From Blastopirellula marina (GTDB lineage: Bacteria; Planctomycetota; Planctomycetia; Pirellulales; Thermoguttaceae): a stretch of 41,316 bases of DNA. A program made the translations under genes and the position numbers. The first letter of the stretch is position 1, and each line of letters begins with the position of its first letter. This document shows positions 7,939-16,396 of the stretch, in pieces. Below the pieces are notes generated by a model. It made no database searches and was not told the origin of the DNA. It was given only the letters and a program-made list of their open reading frames with translations. Where the stretch lies: assembly GCA_020721965.1 (NCBI GenBank), contig DYLS01000039.1:1-41316 (forward strand), in the 5' to 3' direction.

Positions 7939-10064
7939 ATCGCTTGCCGTTCCCCGGCTCCACGGAGATCGCTCGCCGCCGTGCTGCGTTCGGCATCTGC
8001 CGTGCTGCGTTTTGCGTCTTGGGAGAGTAGAGCCTGCCGTGCCCGCGATACCAAGTCGGATGCCCAAGGCTTTTCACCATACAGGGCAATCACCGCGCGA
8101 CGGATGGCGTCGGCCTGCGTCGGATTCTCCGCCTCCAGTTGGTCGGCCTCGTCCAAGCGTTTGGCGGTGAGGTCGATTTGAGTTTCGATCAGGTCGCGCA
8201 ATTCGGCGCGCATCCGCGCGAGACGTCGGCGGGCCAGCTCCAGACATTGCCCGGCCGTCCCCCCTTCCAGCAACCGCGGTTTTTTCTCGCCCGCTGGCTT
8301 GGCCTCAGTCGCTCCCTGAGCTTCCGCGGCGTCGCCAAGCGGGGAAATGTCCGAGCCGTAGAGCGTAATCAAGGCCTCGAGACGGCGCATTCCCTCCTCG
8401 GGGTCGAGCTGGGCGTATCGCACGGCTTCCAGGTAGCCGCGCTCGATGGGAATAGCGCCAGCCGCGTTGCCACGGCGCCGCGCATCGAACTCAAAGCGCC
8501 GTTCCAGCCGCTGCAATTCGATCTCCTGTTGAAATTCACGCACGGTCGCCGCGCGGTAATCGCCAGGGAACCGCGACAGGAACTCCTCGATCTCGCCCTC
8601 CGCTGCGGTCAGAAGATCCGGCGTCCCGCTTTCGGTACGGGCCATGATCCGCGCGTACAAGGCATCGGCGGTGGGCGGTTGCAGAAAGTACCAGATCCCG
8701 CCGCTCAGCAGGAGCAAGGCCCCGGCCAAGACCCAGGTCTGGATCGAAACCAAGGGCCGCGCAGGGGCTGGCGGCGGCTCGACCTGATCCAGTTCGTCGG
8801 GGGAGACTGTCACAAACCGGGCACTCTTGTTGGAAATCGTCCCGGCAGGGGGCGACTCGGGACGATCTGCACTGCCGGTGCCGGAGGTGAGAGCCGGCGA
8901 TCGCACGGGAACCGTTCCCTCGGCAGGCGCCGGTGAGGCGGCGGGGGCGGACTGGGCGAGCGGATAGCATTCGAAGGCATCCGTTTCTCGCGTCTCGTCC
9001 CACATGGATGGCGTTCCCAACGCGGCGGGGTGGGGGGCATCAATCGCGGGTTCCGGCCCCGCACCGCCTTTTTCCCTAGGGGCCGTCACGGTCGGTGAAG
9101 GTGGCGGCGTAGCGGGAGCGGCGTCGATGGCCCGCGTAGCCGCATCCGCCAAATGCGATGATGGGTCCTCCATCCCTTCCTCGCCGGGTACACCGAACGC
9201 CATCAAATCGGCGGGCACGGACGCGGCATTGGACTGCTCTTGCTTCGTCAAGGCATGCAGCATCGCCTGCAACCGCCGCCCCACCAGCGAGGCCGTGGCG
9301 ATCCGCCGGTCGGGATCCTTCGCCAGCAGCTCTTGGAGAATCCGATCGAGTCCGTCGGGCACCTGAGGGGCGTACAAGCGGACCGAATCCGGAGTAGCGT
9401 GACGATGCAGTTGCAAGATTTCCGCGAACGATCGCACCTTGAACGGTGGCCGTCCCGTCAAAAGCGCATACATCACTGCACCCAGGCTGTACAGGTCGGA
9501 CTTCGGTCCGACGGGCAAGGCCTCGGCCTGTTCCGGCGCCATATACTCGATGGTCCCCAACACACTCCCCGCCCCCGTCTGGCCCGCCATCCCAAAAAGC
9601 CGCGCTATGCCGAAATCGGAGAGCTTGACCGTTCCATCCTCCGTGATCAGGAGGTTGGCGGGTTTGAGGTCGCGGTGGATAATCCCGCGATCGTGAGCGT
9701 GCTTCAGCGCCCGGCAAACCTGGATGCCGATCTCCGTCGTCTCGCGCCAAGTAAACAGCCGCCCGCCGCGCAATTCGTCTTCGAGGCTCCGGCCGCGAAT
9801 CAATTCCATGACGTAAAAAAGCACGTCATCCTGTTCGCCAAACCCCAGCAGACGGACGATGTTGGGATGCCGCAGCTTGCGGAGGGCCTCGATCTCCAGC
9901 TCGAATCTTCCGCGAAAATCGCTCTCCTGGGCCAGGGTCAGGGAGAGGATTTTCACGGCGGCAGGCTCGCCCGTCTCCTCGTGGACCGCCTCGAAGACCA
10001 CGCCCATGCCACCACGGCCCAGACGCCGGATCACTCGATAGGGGCCAAGTTGCTGGATGTCCAT
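7923..10064 (-). CDS. Membrane-anchored Hanks-type Ser/Thr protein kinase
   Basis: The cytoplasmic kinase domain would phosphorylate Ser/Thr on proteins. The start is ATG 10064, with GGAGGAGG 6 bases upstream. Visible landmarks are the glycine loop LGRGGMG (15-21), Lys38 in AAVKIL, HRDLKPAN with catalytic Asp132, DFG at 150-152 and MAPEQ. The catalytic domain ends near residue 270. A Pro/Ala/Ser-rich linker of about 160 residues follows, then one membrane segment (about 444-461, WVLAGALLLLSGGIW), then an outside domain of about 250 residues, Arg/Glu-rich and probably helical. No PASTA or other sensor domain is recognised. The last residues contain two 21-base coding repeats (7978-8019, KRSTADAERSTAAS). 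Targets are unknown and the neighbours give no clue. Planctomycetes carry many such kinases. Confidence 0.92.
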   Translation of the reverse strand: MDIQQLGPYRVIRRLGRGGMGVVFEAVHEETGEPAAVKILSLTLAQESDFRGRFELEIEALRKLRHPNIVRLLGFGEQDDVLFYVMELIRGRSLEDELRGGRLFTWRETTEIGIQVCRALKHAHDRGIIHRDLKPANLLITEDGTVKLSDFGIARLFGMAGQTGAGSVLGTIEYMAPEQAEALPVGPKSDLYSLGAVMYALLTGRPPFKVRSFAEILQLHRHATPDSVRLYAPQVPDGLDRILQELLAKDPDRRIATASLVGRRLQAMLHALTKQEQSNAASVPADLMAFGVPGEEGMEDPSSHLADAATRAIDAAPATPPPSPTVTAPREKGGAGPEPAIDAPHPAALGTPSMWDETRETDAFECYPLAQSAPAASPAPAEGTVPVRSPALTSGTGSADRPESPPAGTISNKSARFVTVSPDELDQVEPPPAPARPLVSIQTWVLAGALLLLSGGIWYFLQPPTADALYARIMARTESGTPDLLTAAEGEIEEFLSRFPGDYRAATVREFQQEIELQRLERRFEFDARRRGNAAGAIPIERGYLEAVRYAQLDPEEGMRRLEALITLYGSDISPLGDAAEAQGATEAKPAGEKKPRLLEGGTAGQCLELARRRLARMRAELRDLIETQIDLTAKRLDEADQLEAENPTQADAIRRAVIALYGEKPWASDLVSRARQALLSQDAKRSTADAERSTAASDLRGAGERQAIEARP

Positions 10065-10501
10065 GGGCGACCTCCTCCGTAAAACACGTCGCCAAAATGA
10101 CAACACCCGATGCGGCGTCCCTGGTTGGCGATCCGCCCCCGGACCGATGCTCCGCCATCACTTGCCACTCACCCCGCCAGCCGTCCACCGAAAAGCGTGA
10201 CGATCGAGCACCTTTTACGCCGTCGTCCCGCAGCAAAATCGCCGATCCGACGCGCAACCTACCCGGCCAGCCCGGCCTAGCCCAGATTAAGCATTCGTGC
10301 GTTTTCCAGCCAAGTAAACCCCTATTCTAGGGGGGGATTCCATAGTGTCCCGACATGGATAGCCCCCATCCTACCCCTACAGCGCAAAATCCGCCGGATT
10401 GGATGATGTACCCAGCATATCTTGGGTGGCGACAGGTCTCACATCACCACAAATTATTGACCCAACCAAACGATCCTGCGCTGGAGTATGAAATGGAAGC
10501 G
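10065..10501. other. Intergenic region upstream of the kinase gene
   Basis: About 430 bases with no convincing gene. It should contain the kinase promoter, but none stands out. A small palindrome CCCCTA-TTC-TAGGGG lies at 10319-10332. Nothing else was seen. Confidence 0.4.
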
Positions 10502-10654
10502 TTACCCCTTTTTATGAGAAGCACGAGGGCGACCGAGCACGAAAGAGACCGCCTCGCGTGCCGACCGCGGACCATGCCCGAGCATCATGGCCAGAGCAAA
10601 CCCTGCCGCGAAGTTGAGCAGCCCCGTGATGACGAAAAACAAGAGCATTCCCAT
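10502..10654 (-). CDS. Small single-pass membrane protein, 50 residues
   Basis: The product starts MGMLLFFVITGLLNF, has one membrane segment (about 3-25) and ends in a basic tail SHKKG. Composition and layout look like a real small integral membrane protein, of a kind common in planctomycetes. The start is uncertain: ATG 10654 or ATG 10648 both fit, and an in-frame extension upstream runs into the 18-base repeat array. It follows the aldolase gene on the same strand by about 90 bases, so it may be cotranscribed. Function unknown. Confidence 0.5.
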   Translation of the reverse strand: MGMLLFFVITGLLNFAAGFALAMMLGHGPRSAREAVSFVLGRPRASHKKG

Positions 10655-10697
10655 CCTGGCGTCTCGCGTATCCCAACCCAAGCTCCGAGGCGATCGA

Positions 10698-10769
10698 CAT
10701 TCCTCGTTCAATCAACGTTCCTCGTTCAGTCAAGACTCCTCGTTTAATCAACATTCCTCATTCAAGATG
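10698..10769 (-). repeat. Four 18-base tandem units beginning in the last codons of the aldolase gene
   Basis: CCTCG/A recurs exactly at 10702, 10720, 10738 and 10756. Read on the minus strand, the units are AATGAGGAATGTTGA and variants. The first encodes the aldolase end Asn-Glu-Glu-Cys-stop. The next two keep the frame and again end in TGA, and the fourth opens into the frame of the small membrane protein. The stop codon has thus been duplicated with the array. Confidence 0.85.
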
Positions 10770-11722
10770 CGGTCGTAGAACTCGACGTAACGGAGTCGCG
10801 TCTCGGGATTGCCGCGTGCTTGGATCGCACTGCGGGGATGCAAATTCAACTGGCCCGTGATGTTGTACTGCACGAGCGGCCCCCACTCCACTTCGTTGCG
10901 GAGCGGCTCGATGTAGTCTTGCAGGAACCGGAAGATGGGCCGAATCTTGAACTTGGGATTGCGCAGAAAACCCAGGAGAAGCTCCATGGGGCAATTCCCG
11001 GCGCCACGTCCCAGCCCACCCATCGTGGCATCGACGCGGTTGGCGCCGTGGATAATCGCCTCGATGGTATTGGCGAACGCCAACTGTTGGTTATTATGGG
11101 CGTGGATGCCGACCTCTTTACCTCGCTCTTTCACGTAGCCGAGGTATTGTTTCACCAGTCGTTCCACCTGCTCTGCATACAGCGAGCCGAAACTATCGAC
11201 CACGACCACGGTTTGCGTGGGGGTCTCCGCGACGAGTTCCAATGCCTGGGCGATCTCCGTTTCCGTTGCCCGTGACACCGCCATCAGGTTGGCCGACACC
11301 TCATAGCCTTTGTCGGCGGCATCCTTGATCATGTCGCAGGCCTCGGCCGTCTGATGGACGTAGAACGCCACCCGCATCATGTCAAAGACGCTGCGATCCT
11401 TGGGCAAGACGTCGGTGCGCCAATCGGTCTTGCCCGCGTCGATCATGGCCGCGAGCTTCAGCGATGTGGGGTTGTCCCCGACCACGCGACGGACGTCGTC
11501 CTCGTCGCAAAACTTCCATGCCCCAAAGCGGTCTCGTTGAAAAACCTGCTTGGAGGCCTTATACCCTAGTTCCATGTAGTCCACGCCCGCTTCCAGGCAG
11601 GCGTGGTACGCCGCCCGGACGAACTCATCCGAAAAATGGTGGTCGTTGATGAGGCCGCCGTCGCGAATCGTGCAATCCAAGACCCTCAACTCTGGACGAT
11701 AGGTAATCCACGGTGCCGTCAC
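10748..11722 (-). CDS. HMG-CoA-lyase/DRE-TIM-type aldolase
   Basis: This is a divalent-metal TIM-barrel enzyme that would catalyse an aldol or Claisen-type carbon-carbon reaction on a 2-oxo acid or similar substrate. GTG 11722 is chosen because GGGAGG (11731-11736) lies 8 bases upstream, giving MTAPWITYRPEL and 324 residues. The signature LDCTIRDGG, the metal His pair in GIHAHNNQQ, and the glycine loop GGLGRGAGNCPMELLL are all present. It resembles the 4-hydroxy-2-oxovalerate aldolase branch seen near surface-polysaccharide genes in other phyla. The partner dehydrogenase of that catabolic pathway is absent here. It is divergent from a HAD phosphatase. The exact substrate is unknown. Confidence 0.8.
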   Translation of the reverse strand: MTAPWITYRPELRVLDCTIRDGGLINDHHFSDEFVRAAYHACLEAGVDYMELGYKASKQVFQRDRFGAWKFCDEDDVRRVVGDNPTSLKLAAMIDAGKTDWRTDVLPKDRSVFDMMRVAFYVHQTAEACDMIKDAADKGYEVSANLMAVSRATETEIAQALELVAETPTQTVVVVDSFGSLYAEQVERLVKQYLGYVKERGKEVGIHAHNNQQLAFANTIEAIIHGANRVDATMGGLGRGAGNCPMELLLGFLRNPKFKIRPIFRFLQDYIEPLRNEVEWGPLVQYNITGQLNLHPRSAIQARGNPETRLRYVEFYDRILNEEC

Positions 11723-12087
11723 GAATCCAACCTCCCGTAATGGCGTTTTGAATCCCTCGCAACGCAAGTGATGCAACAGGCCACCGCAATGCGATAACCA
11801 CGAGGGCGTTGGGACAGAAATTATGGGACAGAAATCAGACGATCGCGCCTGAAGAAGCCATTATTTTACCGCATTTCTCACGGCGTGCCCACTTCTCAGC
11901 GCCGCTCACTTAACCATATCTTATGGAATGGACTTCTTGCCTGGCCGTGGCCGCGATTCGTCGCTATGCTCAGGTCCGGACGTGCGGGTCCATCCTGTAA
12001 TACCCCTGGTAACCGATTCACCGATCGTGCCGACCGAGTGGCCTACCGCCGCAGATCCGTGCCATTCCCTATTCCCGGGAGATGCTA
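11723..12087. other. Divergent promoter region between aldolase and HAD genes
   Basis: About 365 bases between two divergent starts, so it must hold two promoters, though none is convincing. A 14-base direct repeat GGGACAGAAATTAT / GGGACAGAAATCAG lies at 11811-11838, about 90 bases upstream of the aldolase start, and could be a regulator site or another short tandem array. Confidence 0.4.
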
Positions 12088-12975
12088 ATGCCGCATGAAC
12101 ATGACGAACCCGACTTTCGCTCCCTGAGCGAAGCCCCCAGAATGACCCGATTCCTCCCCGGCACGGCCATCGAAGTCGTGCGGCCAACGATCCGACGGCA
12201 GGGGTTTGGCTACGCGCTCTTCGACTTCGACGGCACGCTGAGTCTGATTCGGGCAGGGTGGCAAGACGTGATGATCCCCATGATGGTGGAAGTTTTGGCC
12301 GAGAACGCACCTCACGAGCCGGCCGACCGTCTGCAAAGCCTGGTTCGCGACTTCGTCACGGAGTTGACGGGCAAGCAAACCATTTATCAAATGATCCGCC
12401 TTGCGGAAGAGGTGCGAAAACGGGGCGGCCGGCCGTTGGAACCACAAGCCTACAAGTCCGAGTATATTCGCCGCCTGATGCTGCGAATCGGCGATCGTCG
12501 CGAGGGATTGCGAACCGGCCGTTATCAGCCCACCGACTGGCTCGTCCCCGGTTCCCTGGACCTCTTGGACGCCCTGCGGCAGCGCGGGGTAGAACTGTAT
12601 CTGGCCAGCGGCACCGACCAGCCGGCCGTTCGCGAGGAAGCGGCCTTGCTAGGATTGGATCGCTACTTCGGCCCTCGCATCTTTGGGGCGCTCGAGGACT
12701 ACCGGCGTTTCTCCAAGGCCAAGGTCATTCAAGATGCCTTGCGGGAACACGGCGTCCCGGGCGAACGCCTACTCGGTTTCGGTGACGGGTACGTAGAAAT
12801 CATCAACGTCAAGGAGGTGGGTGGGACGGCTGTGGCCGTGGCCAGCGACGAGACTCGCCGGGACGGTCGGCCGGACGATTGGAAGCGGAACCGTCTCATC
12901 GCCGCCGGGGCCGATCTGGTGATACCCGATTACCACCAAGCCCGCGAGCTGATAGATTATCTGTGGGGTGAGTAA
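12088..12975 (+). CDS. HAD-superfamily hydrolase (phosphatase-like)
   Basis: The product is probably a small-molecule phosphatase. ATG 12088 is preferred over ATG 12082, since GGGAGA (12077-12082) is then 5 bases upstream; the product is 295 residues. Motif I is LFDFDGTL, with nucleophile Asp46 and acid/base Asp48. Motif II is LASGTD, the motif III Lys is in FSKAKVI, and motif IV is GFGDGYVEI. A helical cap of about 100 residues lies between motifs I and II, as in the beta-phosphoglucomutase/phosphoglycolate phosphatase group. Motif IV is slightly unusual (GDGxxE). It is divergent from the aldolase gene and leads into two plus-strand genes. Substrate unknown. Confidence 0.82.
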   Translation: MPHEHDEPDFRSLSEAPRMTRFLPGTAIEVVRPTIRRQGFGYALFDFDGTLSLIRAGWQDVMIPMMVEVLAENAPHEPADRLQSLVRDFVTELTGKQTIYQMIRLAEEVRKRGGRPLEPQAYKSEYIRRLMLRIGDRREGLRTGRYQPTDWLVPGSLDLLDALRQRGVELYLASGTDQPAVREEAALLGLDRYFGPRIFGALEDYRRFSKAKVIQDALREHGVPGERLLGFGDGYVEIINVKEVGGTAVAVASDETRRDGRPDDWKRNRLIAAGADLVIPDYHQARELIDYLWGE

Positions 12976-13118
12976 ACTTTCGCGAACATTAGAGGACTTG
13001 CTCGTCCCGGCCGTTCGTGCGCCGCGCTACGAGCCTCGCCGCGCGGGCCGTGCACGTATGTGCGGATGACGCAAACCGCCATTCATCCCGTTGCGCTATT
13101 AGAACGAACACGCGACCT

Positions 13119-14102
13119 ATGCCATTTTCCCGATTCGATCGCAGCCGATTGGAACTTCGCCCCTTGTCGGAGCGTGCTCACGACCTGGACCTCTCATGTC
13201 TGATCGATCCGCAGGCCCCGGCACCGGACTTTGCTCACCCCGCCATCCCGCTTTTGGCCCAACGAATCGTGGAGGCCCGCCGCCGGGATGCGGCAGTGAT
13301 CTTTTTCTGCGGGGCTCATGTCTTGCGGCAAGGCAACGGACTGCTGCTGATCGACCTGATGCGGCGAGGCTTGTTGACGCATCTGGCCCTGAACGGCGCG
13401 GGGGCCATCCACGACTTCGAGTTCTCCATGATTGGAGCCACCACGGAGAGCGTGGCACGCTACATCAAGGAAGGGCAGTTCGGGCTGTGGCGGGAAACCG
13501 GCCGCATCAACGAGGCCGCGCGGCAAGCCGCCCGCGACGACATCGGCCTGGGCGAGGCCATCGGCCGCATGATCGAAACCGAGGCCTTTCCCCATCGCCA
13601 CGTCAGCGTGCTCGCCGCCGGGTTTCGCCTCCGAGTTCCGGTTACGGTTCATGTAGCGATCGGGCAAGACATCATTCACGAACATCCTAATTTCGATGCG
13701 GCCGCGACCGGCAAGGCCACCGACAACGACTTCCTGGTGTTTTGCCATAGCGTGTCGCGGCTGGAGGGTGGGGTCTATCTCAACATCGGCTCGGCCGTCG
13801 CCGGCCCGGAGGTCTATCTCAAGGCCCTCAGCATGAACCGCAACGTCGCCCGACAAGAGCACCGCCAGATTCGCCACTTCACGACCGCCGTCTTTGATCT
13901 CATCCCGATCGAATCGGATACGTCTCGCGAGGCCCCCAAGTCCGATCCACGGTACTACTACCGACCGTATAAAACGGTTTTGGTCCGCACGGTGGCGGAT
14001 GGGGGTGAAAGCCACTACGTCCTGGGCGAGCATCGCCGCACGGTTCCCACGCTGTATCATGCCATCATCGCCGCGGCGGAGTCGACGGCAGCCAAAACGT
14101 GA
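13119..14102 (+). CDS. Conserved-looking protein, possibly deoxyhypusine-synthase-like fold
   Basis: I do not firmly recognise this 327-residue protein. It is soluble, with no signal or membrane segment. The stretch VIFFCGAHVLRQGNG followed by a helix and then LTHLALNGAGAIHDFE recalls the NAD-binding part of deoxyhypusine synthase relatives, where a VDxxVTTGAxxxHD pattern occurs. However, the catalytic-lysine region of that enzyme is not evident. Other patterns are IGATTESVARYI, IIHEHPNFD and GSAVAGPEVYLKAL. ATG 13119 is assumed without a clear ribosome site; GTG 13017 would add 34 residues of poor composition. It lies between the HAD and RNase HII-like genes, 143 and 88 bases away, so they may be cotranscribed. 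The fold is inference only. Confidence 0.6.
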   Translation: MPFSRFDRSRLELRPLSERAHDLDLSCLIDPQAPAPDFAHPAIPLLAQRIVEARRRDAAVIFFCGAHVLRQGNGLLLIDLMRRGLLTHLALNGAGAIHDFEFSMIGATTESVARYIKEGQFGLWRETGRINEAARQAARDDIGLGEAIGRMIETEAFPHRHVSVLAAGFRLRVPVTVHVAIGQDIIHEHPNFDAAATGKATDNDFLVFCHSVSRLEGGVYLNIGSAVAGPEVYLKALSMNRNVARQEHRQIRHFTTAVFDLIPIESDTSREAPKSDPRYYYRPYKTVLVRTVADGGESHYVLGEHRRTVPTLYHAIIAAAESTAAKT

Positions 14103-14190
14103 GCGATCCCCCCATCGAGCCACGGTAAACCGTGGGACGGCTTGCTTCCCCCTGTCGTGCGAAAGGGTGCGTTGGGCACGAGGGTATCGC

Positions 14191-15294
14191 ATGGCCACGG
14201 ACACCTGTTTGTTTATCGGAACCGACGAGGCAGGCTACGGCCCGACGATGGGACCGCTGGTCATTGTCGCCACGCTTTGGCAAGCCCCTTCCAACGCGCC
14301 ACCGGAGACCTGGTACACCCGACTAGCACCTGCCGTCTTGGCCCCGCACGACCCGGCCCTTAGCAAACTGCGAAAGCTAAGCGGCAAACGGCGAAAGCCA
14401 AGCGGCGACCACGCAGCCCGGCGGATGGAGGCAGCCGCTGGCGGGGATCGCACCGGCACGGATTTCGCGTCTGCCGCCCCGCCGTGCGTCATTGGCGATT
14501 CGAAGCAGGTCTATCGCTCGCATCGGGGATTCCCCGACCTCGAGCACGCCGCCATGACGTTGCTCCGCTGGTGCGGCGTCGAGACAGATACGTGGCGGGA
14601 GCTATTGCGTCGCCTCGACCCCGCCGCCTTTGCCGATTGCATCGGCTTGCCCTGGTTTGCCGACTTCCACGCCAAGTTACCGCTCTCGATAAACGAGGGC
14701 GTGACGGCTGATGCCGTCACCCGTTCGGCCCTGGCCGTGCGCCAGATCGGCGACACGTCGGGCGTCCGGCTTCTCGATCTCCGCTGCCGCTTCCTTTGCG
14801 AGCCGCGATTCAACGCGCTGGTCCGCGAGCACGAGTCCAAGGGCCGCCTCCTTTCGCTCCAGACCCTCGACCTCGTGTGCGACCTTTTGAACTGCCACGC
14901 GGACGGCCGCGAGGGATGGGTGTACTGCGACAAGCACGGCGGTCGGAATCGCTACAGCGAAGCCCTCTATACAAGCTTGGCGCCGGATTGGATCGAAATC
15001 TTGCACGAAGGCCAGGAAGAGAGCCGATACCGTCTCGGTCACCCGCGAGAGAAGTGGGAGATTCGCTTTACGGCTCGCGCGGACCAGCTCTTGCCCGTCG
15101 CCGCCTCATCCCTGATCGCAAAATATCTGCGGGAACTGGCGATGCGTGCGATGAACGCCTTTTGGACGGCCCGACTCCCTGGCCTGCCTCCCACCGCGGG
15201 CTACCCCCAGGACGCGGAGCGGATGCTGCAAAGCATCGCGGACCTGCGGGAGTCGCTCGGCATTCCGACGGATTGGGTCCGCCGCCTCAAATGA
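14191..15294 (+). CDS. Enlarged RNase HII-like protein
   Basis: The 367-residue product carries features of RNase HII in order. These are GTDEAGYGPTMGPLV (Asp12, Glu13; family DEAGRGPLAGP), DSKQVY (103-108, family DSK), an acidic beta strand YCDKHGG (Asp247), and ADQLLPVAASSLIAKYLREL (Asp298; family ASIxAKxxRD). It ends with a GLPPTAGYP motif like the family's GY-T segment. All four metal-binding carboxylates thus seem conserved, so cleavage at ribonucleotides in DNA or RNA-DNA hybrids is plausible. Normal RNase HII has about 200 residues; extra segments lie at about 40-100 and 110-240. It may be a planctomycete paralog with another nucleic-acid target. ATG 14191 has GAGG upstream. Its stop codon lies in a duplicated 36-base segment. 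Confidence 0.68.
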   Translation: MATDTCLFIGTDEAGYGPTMGPLVIVATLWQAPSNAPPETWYTRLAPAVLAPHDPALSKLRKLSGKRRKPSGDHAARRMEAAAGGDRTGTDFASAAPPCVIGDSKQVYRSHRGFPDLEHAAMTLLRWCGVETDTWRELLRRLDPAAFADCIGLPWFADFHAKLPLSINEGVTADAVTRSALAVRQIGDTSGVRLLDLRCRFLCEPRFNALVREHESKGRLLSLQTLDLVCDLLNCHADGREGWVYCDKHGGRNRYSEALYTSLAPDWIEILHEGQEESRYRLGHPREKWEIRFTARADQLLPVAASSLIAKYLRELAMRAMNAFWTARLPGLPPTAGYPQDAERMLQSIADLRESLGIPTDWVRRLK

Positions 15295-15397
15295 AGCTGA
15301 GACAGCAAGCGTAAGCCGACCGCCCGAGCGAGCGTCGCCCTGGGATTTGCCTTCTCGCCTACAAATGAAGCCGCCACGGCAAACGCAAGCCGATCGC
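15288..15397. repeat. 36-base segment duplicated 74 bases apart, spanning a stop codon
   Basis: The segment at 15288-15323 begins CAAATGAAGCTGAGACAG and includes the last codon and TGA of the RNase HII-like gene. It recurs at 15362-15397, beginning CAAATGAAGCCGCCACGG, with about 80 percent identity. Both copies continue with CAA.CG.AAGCCGA.CGC. The duplication has the same stop-codon placement as the shorter arrays in this window. Confidence 0.7.
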
Positions 15398-15424
15398 GAC
15401 TCGGCAAGGCATCCCGCCGCGAGG

Positions 15425-16396
15425 TCACGGAAGACCTTCCCGGGTGCTGAATTCGGCCCAAACAGGGAGATGATCGGCCACCTGGACCGCTTGTCCCGCG
15501 GAGATGTTGAATTGCCGCACCAGGTCCACCACACCGTGCTTACCCGAGTATTCCGTGGTGGCGCGGTGATCGAGGAACAGGCCGTCCAAGACTCCTGTAC
15601 CGTCGAGGGTGGTAGGAATCTGAAGCGAAACGGCGGCCACGTCGCTCAGGCCCGGCAGCCCTTGCCGCACGGTCGAAGGGTCCCCGAAATACCCGGCCAG
15701 AATGATGTCGTCCTCACCCCGGCCGTCGTCCCGAACCGCCCGAAAGACCTCGTCCAAAAGTTCCGTCTCCTCGGCCGCGCGCAGCGTATCCACCTGCACT
15801 CCGATGAGGGAAAAGGTGAAAGCCTCGTTGGAAGGCAAGCCGCGTGCCCGAAAGGCGGCCGTCAAGGGGAGGAACTGTAGCCGTTGCAACGGGTCGTCGA
15901 CCACGCGAACCGTCTGCCGATCGATCTCCACGCCCGCCAGGTCGAAGATGAAGACCACTCCTCGCAGCGTCGATACCCGCAGGGCCTCCGGAAGCGTGGC
16001 ATAGCTGAAGCTGGCCTGATCACGATTGACGTATTCCATCAATCGGGCCAGAACAGAGCGATCCCGCAGATCGACCCCTTGCAAGACCGTCACGTCGAAC
16101 TGGCGGATCACGGCGGCCAGCGCCGCAGCCACCCCCGGTTTGAGCAGCTTTTCCTCCGTCAGCGGCGTCACATTCCAGGTGCAGATTCGCAGCGTGGCCT
16201 GCGACCTGGGCGGCGGCAGGACGGGCACGGTGGGCAAGTCCGACAGCTCGTCCTGCTGATCAAATCCCGATACCGACCACGTCGGTTTCGGCAATACGCC
16301 TCGCGCAATCAGGCGGGGAATCAGCGCCCACGAGGCCGCAATCCCTCCCACCAGCAGCACCAGACCGTAGAGTGATCTCATGTTCCCCGCATTCAC
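15425..16396 (-). CDS. Membrane-anchored endonuclease/exonuclease/phosphatase-fold protein with degenerate active site
   Basis: A single N-terminal membrane segment (about 8-28) is followed by a DNase-I-like fold. It begins LRICTWNV and ends ADHLPVWAEF, the two framing motifs of the family. The expected catalytic Glu in LQE is a Gly (VTVLQGVD), and the GDFN-type loop reads AGYFGDPS. Two of the usual catalytic positions are therefore altered, although Asn of WN and the final Asp-His remain. It could be a pseudoenzyme or a diverged phosphodiesterase. The GTG start (16396) overlaps the stop of the upstream gene as GTGA, so translation is probably coupled; the ATG at 16381 is an alternative. Length 323 residues. 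Confidence 0.72.
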   Translation of the reverse strand: MNAGNMRSLYGLVLLVGGIAASWALIPRLIARGVLPKPTWSVSGFDQQDELSDLPTVPVLPPPRSQATLRICTWNVTPLTEEKLLKPGVAAALAAVIRQFDVTVLQGVDLRDRSVLARLMEYVNRDQASFSYATLPEALRVSTLRGVVFIFDLAGVEIDRQTVRVVDDPLQRLQFLPLTAAFRARGLPSNEAFTFSLIGVQVDTLRAAEETELLDEVFRAVRDDGRGEDDIILAGYFGDPSTVRQGLPGLSDVAAVSLQIPTTLDGTGVLDGLFLDHRATTEYSGKHGVVDLVRQFNISAGQAVQVADHLPVWAEFSTREGLP

